NCBI GenBank assembly: GCA_038380435.1 | Contig: JAWZYU010000034.1 | Location: 24,965,404-25,029,403 of the forward strand | Source of the DNA: Ryuthela nishihirai | Lineage: Eukaryota > Arthropoda > Arachnida > Araneae > Heptathelidae | Length of the DNA: 64,000 nucleotides | Direction of reading: 5' to 3' | Shown here: positions 10,480 through 20,147 of the stretch, in pieces | Layout: the number at the start of each line of letters is the position of its first letter | Numbering within the stretch: the first letter of the stretch is position 1 | Position numbers and translations under genes: made by a program | The notes under the pieces: model-generated | The model's input: only the letters and a program-made list of their open reading frames with translations | Told to the model about the DNA's origin: nothing | Databases searched by the model: none

Positions 10480-10990
10480 AATATATATCAGATTGTCCAA
10501 GCCCGAATGAACTGTGACATATATATAAATCAGTGTGGTGACGTCCAAATGATAATGGATATATATATATAGAAATCAGAGCCCAAATGACCCTGGATTG
10601 TATATAAATCTGAGAGGTCAAGCTAAGTTGATCCTGAACATTATAAATAATATAAAAAATATAATATAATGTAATAAAATATATATATAAATATTTATTT
10701 TAAATATAATAAATCAGAGTGATCAAGCCCAAATTATTATGAATATGTATAAATGAGATGATCAAGCCCAAATGATTGTGGGCATATATAAATCAGAGTG
10801 GTAAAGCCAAAAATATCTTGGTCATATGTAAATAATATATGAAGATCAAAATGATTATGAAAGCATTAAAATGATCATGGGCAAAGATAAATTATCTTGG
10901 TCATCACGAAATGACTATGTGCAGTGATAAATGATCGCGCTCTAGCCTAAGTGATAATAAAGAATTTCAAATAAACATGTCTGTGTTTAG
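10480..10990. repeat. Degenerate ~50-bp minisatellite, right part
   Basis: Units of the form ATCAAGCCCAAATGATTNTGG, then ATATATAAATCAGAGTGG, recur roughly every 45-60 bases with heavy divergence and an AT-rich interruption near 10650-10710. This is the continuation of 8660-8860. Confidence 0.72.
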
Positions 10991-11572
10991 ATGATCATAG
11001 ACAAGTGCTTTAAATTCAGATAAGTTTTAATTGCAGCAGATTAGATTCATCGTTTTAAACATGCACAATTAACTTGAAACTAGCGTGTTTATTGATGATA
11101 AATAAAGGGATATGAGTGTTCTGTGTTCAAACTTACAAAACATTTTCATTTAAATACCCTCTTCGCTAATTTTGCCAAAGTTAATAGACTGTTAAGGTAA
11201 TCAATATCTGATGTCATGACAGCTTTAAGGCTTTTCAAAGTAATGCCGCAATTAGGCAATCATGTTTCTTCTACGATAATTTTGTTTATGGCCCTCACTT
11301 TTAATTAGCCATTATTAACGTCGCTTCAGTTGCAAATAAAATACTGCCAGGAAATTCAATTTGTTTATAATTGCTGGTGAGTAGCGAACTTTTCGCAGCT
11401 GCTTCGACCGTGACTAATTAGACTTGAAAAATGCTGCAAAGTGAGATAAAAACTTGACGGGTTCATTGCAGTACGGTGAAGAATTCTTCTGGAGTTCATT
11501 CTAGCTGATGCATTTAAAATCAGCGACTTACATATTGGGTCTGAACCATATACAAAACCATAACGCTGTCAC
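10991..11572. other. AT-rich stretch, no gene seen
   Basis: No ORF, repeat unit or transposon end was recognised here. Confidence 0.5.
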
Positions 11573-11841
11573 CAGTGCCGTCTTAACAGTATTGTAGGCC
11601 CCTGGGTAAAGTAATGCACTAGGGCCCCTATCCACCCACTAACGGGAATAAAAAATGTAAACGGTCAATAAAATTAAGCCTATAGATTTATTGATACTTT
11701 TAACAAAATCAATGGTTAAACATAAAAACGTGTTGTAAAGCGAGGATTAAGCAACACAAACTTTTGCGAAATTTAGAATCGTTGGGGGGGGGGGGGGGGC
11801 TGTGCAACTGCCCAGTTTGCCCATGCCTTAAGACGGCCCTG
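11573..11841. mobile_element. hAT-type MITE with an internal poly-G run
   Basis: The ends are inverted: left CAGTGCCGTCTTAAC, right the inverse of CAGGGCCGTCTTAAG. The element is 269 bp with no coding capacity. A run of about 18 G lies near 11784-11801. The expected 8-bp target duplication is not clear (GCTGTCAC against CTCTGATC), so the copy is old or a boundary has decayed. Confidence 0.7.
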
Positions 11842-11859
11842 CTCTGATCTCTTTCAGAG

Positions 11860-12120
11860 TCAATCAAAAATCTGATGGGCTTGGAAAGTCCAATGTCCGT
11901 CGGATGCGTTGTCAAGCCATTGCCCCGTGTGGAAGAGAGTTATACCCTGTGAACGCTAAAGAACACTCAGGGTGGTCTTGATTGGGAGGCTACCATCTGT
12001 CTCCTGACAGATGTCCAATGGAACTCTTCCTTCAACTTTCCCTTAGCCTTTGGGGTCCTTGTGACCTTGACATTTAGACACTGCGCGCAAAAGAGTGCCA
12101 TTCAGAGGTAAAACAAGTCA
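11860..12120 (+). mobile_element. Old, head-less SINE (main family)
   Basis: It aligns with the SINE body from GATGGGCTTGGAAAG through the AGAGGTAAAACAA tail, with many substitutions and no tRNA-like head. Oriented head to tail on the plus strand. It is much more diverged than the 10089 copy and so belongs to an earlier wave. Confidence 0.8.
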
Positions 12121-12123
12121 ACC

Positions 12124-12265
12124 TTCTGCTCACGGAGCCATGACCTAGCGTCCCATCCGACGAATGGGAATCTTTTGAAGCATATCAGTGACCCTTTCCT
12201 TACGGAGATAAAAGTGTGGCTTAGTGGAGATGACTCTCAACGCTGTCACAGTTGAGACTGGACTT
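12124..12265 (-). mobile_element. Old SINE body fragment, inverted
   Basis: Contains GCGTCCCATCCGACG and the downstream GACCC...GGAGATAA body motifs in minus orientation, directly after the plus-oriented fragment at 11860. It lacks both head and tail. Confidence 0.6.
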
Positions 12266-12372
12266 CTCCACACCGAAGACTACTACCACTCTACATGTTT
12301 AATGCTTCTCCACACCAAAGACTACTACCACTCTACAAGATGAATGCTTTTCTGAACAATGTCTACAGATTG

Positions 12373-12482
12373 CAGTGTCACGTGAGGTTGCCAGATCACT
12401 AATTTCTAAAAAAATTGTTGCCAGATATTTTTTCTGAATTCTGTAATCAACCATAATGTTCGGATACTTTTTTGAGCGACTG
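12373..12482. mobile_element. Half of a palindromic Tc1-type MITE
   Basis: Matches the right half of the 6713-6928 element, from the central GTCACGTGA to the terminal inverse of CAGTCGCTCAAAAAAG, followed by TA. The left half is absent. Confidence 0.82.
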
Positions 12483-13100
12483 TACGTATAAAAGAATATG
12501 TTTCAAATTTTATTTTTTTTTGTTTCTGCTGCGGTTTAATGAAAAATCGAGAAACTCTAATTAAACCTTAAAAAACTATAATGACACTTTCATGAGGGAA
12601 AAAAGGGAAAAAAATCGTCCTCCGCTTTAAAGACTCGTCACTTAAGTCGATAATCATTTGCATGCATATTAAAGCTGAAATTTTTAAGCACGTCGAGCAA
12701 AGTAAAACTGCGCCGTTCAATCTGAGGCCCAGTTGACTCATCTCTATTTAAATTTCGTGCTGTTTCCCTGATCATATCACAAATAAGAATTTCGTTTTGC
12801 CGTCCAGCTGCACTATGCGAAATATCAAATGACGCAAATGCACCGAACAGGGTCAGGTAGATGACCCTGATGGACGCCAGTTGAAGAAGATGGGTCACAC
12901 CCATTCGGTGAGTCCTTTAACGATTGGGGCGATATTATTGGGGATTTTTCTTTCTTCCAAGCTTAGTGACTTTTCACAGATTGCCAGGTGTTAACAAGAG
13001 GAGAACACTTGAACGACGGCCAGCCAGGAATACAATTTGGCACCTCAAGGCGGCACTTGGGTCGCCAGTGGGTGCACTATGAGACGGAAAAGGAATACAA
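12483..13100. other. No repeat recognised; one small ORF of interest
   Basis: Holds the minus-strand ORF at 12638-12904, described separately. Otherwise nothing was recognised. Confidence 0.4.
12638..12904 (-). CDS. Hypothetical small secreted-type ORF (doubtful)
   Basis: An 88-codon frame that starts with ATG on the minus strand. The first ~28 residues contain a hydrophobic core (VIYLTLFGAFASF) compatible with a signal peptide, and the rest is hydrophilic and mixed, without low-complexity runs. There is a dibasic site (ERRS) in the second half, as in hormone precursors, and one cysteine in the predicted mature part. I do not recognise the family. It lies in the one unique-looking stretch of this region, but 88 codons can occur by chance and no promoter or splice evidence was found. 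It could be a true small gene, one exon of a larger gene, or spurious. Confidence 0.2.
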   Translation of the reverse strand: MGVTHLLQLASIRVIYLTLFGAFASFDISHSAAGRQNEILICDMIRETARNLNRDESTGPQIERRSFTLLDVLKNFSFNMHANDYRLK

Positions 13101-13109
13101 TGGCAGAAC

Positions 13110-13375
13110 ATTCAATACAAGAGGGAATGATACTGCAACACAAGACTTAATACAAATGCGACATAAACTGAATCCAAATGAGGCACAAAAGCAGGTAGGA
13201 ATGAAACACAAGACTGAATGCAAATTCAACACAAGACTGGATACGAATGAAACAAGATACGAACACAACAGAAGATTAGATATGAATGCAATAGAAGACT
13301 GGATGCGAGTGAAATAGAAGATTAGATGAGAGTGAAATAAGACCAGATAGGAACACAACAGAAGATTCAAAAGTC
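13110..13375. repeat. Degenerate ~20-bp minisatellite
   Basis: Loose repeats of the form GAATGAAACACAAGACTG with variable spacing. The same words reappear at 15165-15265 on the far side of the 26-bp array, which suggests one older field. Confidence 0.6.
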
Positions 13376-13399
13376 TAGCTATGGGGGGAGGCTCCCCCC

Positions 13400-14620
13400 T
13401 GCAAAGTAAACAGAGTTGGCAAAATTCAAAGCGACTTTATAAAATCCAGGTTAGTTGTGAAAATTGGGATTGGTTGGCCACTTTCTTTTTTTTTTTTGTA
13501 AAATTAAAGGGAGTTAGCAGTCCCGAGGCCGAGTGGTTAGCGTGCTTGGCTACTGAACTAAGGGACCTGGGTTCGAGCCCCGGATAAGGCATGGACGTTT
13601 GTGTTGTTTTTCTGCTGAGGTCCTGGCATCCTCACAGACCTTCTACTATGGCATATAAACTGACAGGCTCCTGTCAGACCTCTGTGACAAGCAGCTGCTT
13701 GAGGGGGTATTTATTTATTTTTTATAGCAAAATTTAGACAACTTCACAAAATCTAAGGCAGTTGGCAAAATTCGAAGTCACTTAGTAAAATACAGATGAT
13801 TTGCGAAACTTGTTTTTTGTGAAGTTAAGGAGAGTTGGCAAAATCTTGGGGAGTTGGCAAAATTCCAGTGAGATGTAAAAATTGAGATTTTTTTCTCTAA
13901 TGGCGAGTTGGCAAAATCTAGGGGAGTTGGTAAAATCGTGGCAACTTGGCAAAATTCGAAGTGACTTGGTAAAATTCAGGTGAGATTTAAAAATTGTGAT
14001 TTTTTTTCTGTAAAATTATGCCAAGTTGGCAAAATTTAGGAGAGTTGGTAAAACACAGGCGGGGGGGGGGGGGGGGGGCTTGTTAAGATTGGGATTGTTT
14101 TTCTGCAATTAAGGAGAATTGGAAATATTCGAAATAATTTGGCAAATTCAGGGGAGATGTAAAATTTTGATTTTTTTTTAATTATGGCAAGTTGCCAAAA
14201 TGGAGACAACTTGGCAAAATCTAGGACAGTTGGCAAAATTCGTAGCCACTTGGTACAAAACAGGCTAGTTGTGAAAATTGGGATTGGTTGTGTGTAATTA
14301 AGGAGAGTTGGCAAAATCTTTTGCACTGTGAAAATTCCAAGGCACTGGTAAAATACTGCCTGGTTGTGAAAATTGGGTTTGATTTTGTGCAGGTAAAACG
14401 AGTTGGCAAAATTGGAAGTGACCTGGCAAACTCAGGGGAGATGTAAAAATAGGGATTCGTTTTGTAAAACCATGGCGAGGTTACAAAATCGAGTCACTTG
14501 GCAAAATCTTCGGGAGCCCCCGCACCATTGCCACCACGGAACGAAATGCTGGAGATCTAATTAAAGTTATGTAAAGGACTTATTTCCTCAGTTGGCAAAA
14601 TTTGATTTCTGAGTTGAAAA
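13400..14620. repeat. Diffuse repeat field with GAGTTGGCAAAAT words
   Basis: GAGTTGGCAAAAT, ACTTGGTAAAAT and TGTAAAAATTGGGATT recur dozens of times in varying order across about 1.2 kb, interrupted by a SINE at 13518-13725. No exact period is kept, so it is an old, decayed tandem repeat. A run of about 18 G occurs near 14061-14078. Confidence 0.75.
13518..13725 (+). mobile_element. Second tRNA-derived SINE family
   Basis: The head GTCCCGAGGCCGAGTGG carries a box A-like TGGTTAGCGTGC and is followed by box B GGGTTCGAGCC. The ~140-bp body is unrelated to the main SINE, and the 3' end is TTATTTATTTTTTA. The GGCCGAGTGG start of the D arm resembles serine or leucine tRNAs; the isotype is uncertain. 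No target duplication was found. The poorly paired acceptor region and the attached body exclude a functional tRNA gene. Confidence 0.78.
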
Positions 14621-14690
14621 TCCTTCGCTGTCTCTCCCAACCATAATCCCTTCGCTACGTCCCTGAGAAGATTACGTATGATTGCAACAC

Positions 14691-15172
14691 GACTCTATGA
14701 GAGTGAAACAAGAGATCACTCTATGAGAGTGAAACAAGAGATCACTCTATGAGAGTGAAACAAGAGATCACTCTGTGAGAGTGAAACAAGAGATCACTCT
14801 GTGAGAGTGAAACAAGAGATCACTCTGAGAGTGAAACAAGAGATCACTCTATGAGAGTGAAACAAGAGATCACTCTATGAGAGTGAAACAAGAGATCACT
14901 CTATGAGAGTGAAACAAGAGATCACTCTGAGAGTGAAACAAGAGATCACTCTGTGAGAGTGAAACAAGAGATCACTCTGTGAGAGTGAAACAAGAGATCA
15001 CTCTGTGAGAGTGAAACAAGAGATCACTCTGTGAGAGTGAAACAAGAGATCACTCTGTGAGAGTGAAACAAGAGATCACTCTGTGAGAGTGAAACAAGAG
15101 ATCACTCTGTGAGAGTGAAACAAGAGATCACTCTATGAGAGTGAAACAAGAGATCACTCTATGAGAGTGAAA
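14691..15172. repeat. 26-bp tandem array with a hairpin in each unit
   Basis: About 19 units of GAGTGAAACAAGAGATCACT plus CTATGA or CTGTGA; two units lack three bases. Each unit carries TCACTCT and AGAGTGA as inverted arms separated by ATG or GTG. Copies are almost identical, so the array expanded recently. There are no unique spacers. Confidence 0.95.
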
Positions 15173-15279
15173 CACAAGACTGAATATGAGTCGAACAGGG
15201 AATGTCTCCTGTTACAGTACAAGTCGAACACAAGAAGAATGCGAATGCAACAAGAGTTTGAATTCACGAAGGAACACAA

Positions 15280-16034
15280 AACTAAGGGAAAATCATACGA
15301 AAAAAACCAGCTTACGTGATAACTTTTGAAACTGTCTCTCACACACATATATAAACAGCATTTGTAAGTTAAAATGGAAAAAAAGGCATCAAATCAGCTA
15401 AATCCTGCTGCTTTGAAATGGAAATGTGACATCACTTGTTGGTGCTGGTGTTGTTTACTAATTTTGTTCATCCTAAACGGCATTTTTTGGCGTCACTTCT
15501 GTGCATTGCTCCGATGCATTAGTAGTCCGTGCTGCGCGAGACACTCGCTCTGCAAGAATGAACTCATAAATTTCAAATTTTTCAATCTGGAAAGTAAACG
15601 TGTTGGGAAAACGTGATCTGGCCACGAGAATAAAAGTCTGGGTTGACAATCTTGAGCAGTGTTGCTTAACGGATTATCGGCTCCTCTCAGAGTTCTGATG
15701 AAATTCCCGTGAGAACGGAGGTGAAGGTTTCAACTAAATCTTGTTTACGGGGTTCCGTTGCTTCTGTCAAAGCTCGAATCCACGACGCCCGCTGGCACAA
15801 CTGAATATCAACGGCATTTTGTTAGTCTACTTTACCAAACTTTTGGTATTTTACTTAAAAGAATACTTTCGAATTCCTTAATTACTTGCAAATCTTGAGA
15901 GATAGTAAAAAGTGAAACTAAATTTCCAAGTTAGGATCTTGATTCTTTCGGTGACTAGTCAACATTTCTAGATATCGTCTGATTTCTCCGGGTTAGCGTT
16001 AAAGAAGCAAACCTTTTCTTAGAGGAAGAATCGG
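15280..16034. other. No gene recognised
   Basis: A plus-strand ORF at 15374-15616 (80 residues, ATG start) has a short cysteine- and tryptophan-rich hydrophobic stretch but no known motif, so I do not call it a gene. No repeats were recognised. Confidence 0.4.
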
Positions 16035-16510
16035 GGCGGCACTTTTTTTGCACACCATGGGCTAAATGGCCAGGTCACAACGACCCCGAAGGCTCAGAGA
16101 AGGTTGGGGGAGGGGACCTACTGGAACAGTTGTTGCGAGACAGATGGTATCCTCTCGTCAAGGCCATCCAGCGTGTTCTTTAACGTTGGGTTGTTTTACC
16201 TCTGAGCGGCACTTTTTTGCACACCATGAGCTAAATGTCCAGGTCACAAGGACCCCGAAGGCTCAGAGAAGGTTGGGGAGGGGACCTATTGAGACAACTG
16301 TTGGGAGACAGATGGTAGCCTCCCTTCAAGGCCATCCAGTGTGTTCTTTAACGTGCACAGGGTATGGCTCTCCCGCACACGGGACCACGGATTAACGTCC
16401 CTTCCGACGGGCGGCGGTCTTTCCAAGCCCATCGGTGTCCCATACTGACCATGGGCAGGGCGGGGAATTTTGCGGAGATAAATCTCAATGCTGACCCAGC
16501 TGGGAAAGAA
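16035..16510 (-). mobile_element. SINE with duplicated tail, head lost
   Basis: Two tail units (16035-16185 and 16186-16355) are joined at AACGTTGGGTTG, followed by the rest of the SINE body up to GACCCAGCTGGG. The tRNA head is missing on the right and the first ~25 bases of the outer tail unit are missing on the left. A 7-base AAGAATC occurs near both ends but is weak evidence of a target duplication. Confidence 0.85.
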
Positions 16511-16672
16511 TCCAGTATTCTAGGGTTAAATTGTCTGACTCTCGTGCCTCGTTTTCACGTGAGGCTGTAAGAGCCTGAATCTAGTGTGAGGTCAAGGGGC
16601 CCATGTCCCTCCCCTCCCCCCTTTCAGAATGCTAGTAATCGAAATGGAGGTAAAAAACATTTAATATGTGTA

Positions 16673-16892
16673 CAGTCGCTCAAAAAATTATCCGAACACT
16701 ATGGTGGATTACAGAATTCAGGAAAAATATCTGGCAACGATTTTTTTTTAGAAATTAGTGATCTGGCAACCTTCGTGTCACCTGACACGAAGGTTGCCAG
16801 ATCACTAATTTCTAAAAAAAAAATCGTTGCCAGAAATTTTTTCCTGAATTCTGTAATCCACCATAGTGTTCGGATAATTTTTTGAGCGACTG
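16673..16892. mobile_element. Palindromic Tc1-type MITE, complete
   Basis: A 220-bp element bounded by TA, with ends CAGTCGCTCAAAAAATTATC and its inverse. It is nearly a perfect palindrome centred on GTCACCTGACACGAAGG, from the same family as 6713-6928. Confidence 0.92.
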
Positions 16893-17227
16893 TACATACT
16901 ACACATACTTCAATAACTATTTCAAATTCGACTAAACAAAAGATAAATATTTTTCTCTGGAAAGGAAATCCAGTCATTCTTAAATTGAGCCACTTTAAAT
17001 TTTTTTCCGGCTTGATCCAATTACTTGCTTCACCTCCTCCAATCCCTTTATTCTTCTCTTTATATCCGAGACCTCTGTCGAGCAATATGACAACTGTGAA
17101 TATATTTCATCAGCTACGTAAAGAAAGGAACGTTAGTTAAGTGTGCACATTTTCTCTGTTCAGAGCTCTTCCCGGAGAGGTAATTCTGCGAAAAAGCCAT
17201 AACCTGTGAATATTAAGAAAAATACGA

Positions 17228-17345
17228 GTTGTTGGGATTTTAATTGTGAGACACTTTTCTGCACAGAATGGCCAGGTCATAAGGACTCAGAGAAGTTTGG
17301 AGGAAAGGGATCTATTGAACAGATGCTAGGCGATGGATAAAAGTA
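17228..17345 (-). mobile_element. Very old SINE remnant
   Basis: GGCCAGGTCATAAGGAC and TCAGAGAAGTTTGGAGG follow the SINE tail order with many changes. No head is present. Confidence 0.5.
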
Positions 17346-17934
17346 GATTTACGAACTCTCCTTTCTTGGGAAGGGACAATCTTTTCTTCTGAAATAATGT
17401 CTTTTTTTTTTACTTCTTGCGATCGAAATGTTCTTTCTTTCATGAAAAAACACAGATAAAGAAAATTGTGCAAGTTCTTAGGGCTGATTCGCAGATGAAA
17501 CCGTACTGCGTGCATGCAATTTGACTGAGATGTAGCTCTCGGAGACTCCCAGTATCACGCTTCACATGTGAACGCTCTTTCAGACTTGAGAAAGAAAAAT
17601 GCTGGTTGGCAGCATAGAGTTTGACCACAGATGAAAGAGAGTGCAGATAGGTAACTCTAATACAATGTTGCCCCACAGTGAGCGATACCGCCCCCTGGGG
17701 GTCGCTGGAACGATCCAGGGGGTCGGTAGTAGCATCGGGTGCAATTGGGGGGGGGGGCGGTGGAAACATAAAGAAAGAAGGGAAGATAAAAAAAAATTGT
17801 AAAACCGTTCGTACATGTTTCATCTGTTGTTTAACATAGAATTAAATTCGTAGTGATTACTTTATTTTCCATTTTATACCACGGTTGATTTTAAAAAATA
17901 ATTTTATAATTTCAAGCTTCAAGGTGTCTTATTG
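17346..17934. other. No gene recognised
   Basis: Overlapping minus-strand ORFs at 17312-17823 share sequence in two frames and contain a proline run produced by a G-tract near 17747-17757. No domain or repeat was identified. Confidence 0.45.
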
Positions 17935-18580
17935 GTCACAAGGACCCAGAGGACTGAGAAGGTTGAGGGAAGGGGACTCACTGGACAGCTGTTGGGAGAC
18001 AGATGGAAGCTTCCCGTCAAGGCCATCCAGCGTGTTCTTTACGTGAACAGTATATGGTTTCCCCAGGGACGCCGAGAGAATTTATGGGCCCCTATGTAAT
18101 ATTATGCTCGGGGCCCCCCTTGAAAACTTTTTATCTTTACAAATCATTAATAGCAATTATTCTGGACACAATGATGACATTCAGAGGAAAAAAAGCCTGT
18201 TGCGCAGTCAGGCATGCAAAAACATAGACCTACACAATTTGTGTCACATAAAACTTTTTAGCATAGGATCGATATATAGCCTAACTAAGAATAATTTTTG
18301 TAAGAAAAAGTAGAGTCACTTAATCTGACGGGCCCTTATTGCTGACGGGTCCCTATGCACTAGTCCCCCTTGGCCCCCCCTGTCGGCGGCCCTGGGTTTC
18401 CCCGTACACGGAGCGAAGGCTTTACGTCCCATCCGATGGACGGTGACTTTCCAACCCGATAGGTCTCCCTTACTGACCGAGAACAAGATGGGGGTTTTAC
18501 GGAAATTAATCTCAACGTTGGTACAGGTGGGACTCGAACCTGGGAGCTGCAGATTACGAACTTGACACGCTACCGACCTA
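17935..18580 (-). mobile_element. Diverged SINE split by a hAT MITE
   Basis: Body part 17935-18063 and continuation 18403-18580 are in minus orientation. The tRNA-like head at its right end reads, on the plus strand, GGGACTCGAACCTGGGA...GCTACCGAC. Removing the MITE at 18064-18394 and one copy of the 8-bp duplication joins the two parts without a gap. Its head lies against the head of the plus-strand SINE at 18582. Confidence 0.85.
18064..18394. mobile_element. hAT-type MITE with an exact 8-bp target duplication
   Basis: A 331-bp element. The left end CAGGGACGCCGAGAG and the inverse of the right end, CAGGGCCGCCGACAG, match at 13 of 15 bases. GGTTTCCC is present on both sides (18056-18063 and 18395-18402), as expected for hAT elements. 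The interior carries GGGCCCC-type subterminal blocks and no transposase. Confidence 0.9.
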
Positions 18581-18581
18581 G

Positions 18582-20147
18582 GGCCGGAGGTGGCTCAGTC
18601 GGTAGCGCGCCAGGCTCGTAATCTATAATTCCCAGGTTCGAGTCCCAGTTGGGTCAGCGTTGAGATTTATCTCCGCAAAACTCCCCGCCCTGGCCACGGT
18701 CAGTAGGGGGACACCGATGGGCTTGGAAAGGCCGCCGTCCGTCGGATGGGACGTTAAGCGTGGCCCTGTGTGCGGGAGAGACATACCCTGTGCACGTTAA
18801 AGAACACGCTGGCTGGCCTTGACGGGAGGCTACCATCTGTCTCCCAACAGCTGTTCCAGTGGGTCCCCTCCCCTAACCTTCTCTGAGCCTTCGGGGTCCT
18901 TGTGACCTGGCCATTTAGCCCATGTTGTGCAAAAAAGTGCCGCTCAGAGGGAAAACAACCCAACGTTAAAAAACACGCTGGATGGCCTTGACGGGAGGCT
19001 ACCATCTGTCTCCCAACAGCTGTTCCAGTGGGTCCCCTCCCCCAACCTTCTCTGAGCCTTCGGGGTCCTTGTGACCTGGCCATTTAGCCCATGTTGTGCA
19101 AAAAAGTGCCGCTCAGAGGTAAAACAACCCAACGTTAAAGAACACGCTGGCTGGCCTTGACGGGAGGCTACCATCTGTCTCCCAACAGCTGTTCCAGTGG
19201 GTCCCCTCCCCCAACCTTCTCTGAGCCTTCGGGGTCCTTGTGACCTGGCCATTTAGCCCATGTTGTGCAAAAAAGTGCCGCTCAGAGGTAAAACAACCCA
19301 ACGTTAAAAAACACGCTGGATGGCCTTGACGGGAGGCTACCATCTGTCTCCCAACAGCTGTTCCAGTGGGTCCCCTCCCCCAACCTTCTCTGAGCCTTCG
19401 GGGTCCATGTGACCTGGCCATTTAGCCCATGTTGTGCAAAAAAGTGCCGCTCAGAGGTAAAACAACCCAACGTTAAAAAACACGCTGGATGGCCTTGACG
19501 GGAGGCTACCATCTGTCTCCCAACAGCTGTTCCAGTGGGTCCCCTCCCCCAACCGTCTCTGAGCCTTCGGGGTCCATGTGACCTGGCCATTTAGCCCATG
19601 TTGTGCAAAAAAGTTCCGCTCAGAGGTAAAACAACCCAACGTTAAAAAACACGCTGGATGGCCTTGACGGGAGGCTACGATCTGTCTCCCAACAGCTGTT
19701 CCAGTGGGTCCCCTCCCCCAACCTTCTCTGAGCCTTCGGGGTCCATGTGACCTGGCCATTTAACCCATGTTGTGCAAAAAAGTGCCGCTCAGAGGTAAAA
19801 CAACCCAACATTAAAGAACACGCTGGATGGCCTTGACGGGAGGCTACCATCTGTCTCCCAATAGCTGTTCCAGTGGGTCCCCTCCCCCAACCTTCTCTGA
19901 GCCTTTGGGGTCCATGTGACCTGGCCATTTAGCCCATGTTGTGCAAAAAAGTGCCGCTCAGAGGTAAAACAACCCAACGTTAAAAAACACGCTGGATGGC
20001 CTTGACGGGAGGCTACCATCTGTCTCCCAACAGCTGTTCCAGTGGGTCCCCTCCCCCAACCTTCTCTGAGCCTTCGGGGTCCATGTGACCTGGCCATTTA
20101 GCCCATGTTGTGCAAAAAAGTGCCGCTCAGAGGTAACACAACCCAAC
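18582..20147 (+). mobile_element. SINE with an eight-fold 169-bp tail
   Basis: A complete tRNA-like head (GGCTCAGTCGGTAGCGCGCC) and body lead into eight consecutive tail units. The units start at 18795, 18964, 19133, 19302, 19471, 19640, 19809 and 19978, each 169 bp, the last with one extra base. Each unit runs from CGTTAAAGAACACGCTGG to AAACAACCCAA. ACCGACC occurs just left of the element and just right of its end, a possible target duplication in the head of the neighbouring SINE. Confidence 0.94.
18795..20147 (+). repeat. 169-bp tandem array from the SINE tail, 8 units
   Basis: Unit differences are few: GGCTGGCC or GGATGGCC, GTCCTTG or GTCCATG, TTAAAG or TTAAAA. Units 4 to 8 share GTCCATG, so later units descend from one variant. 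The minus-strand 102-residue frames repeated at 169-bp steps are artefacts of the array. Confidence 0.96.

Noticed and set aside
14691..15172. CRISPR-like regular repeats
   Set aside because: There are no unique spacers, units abut directly, and the surrounding genome is eukaryotic.
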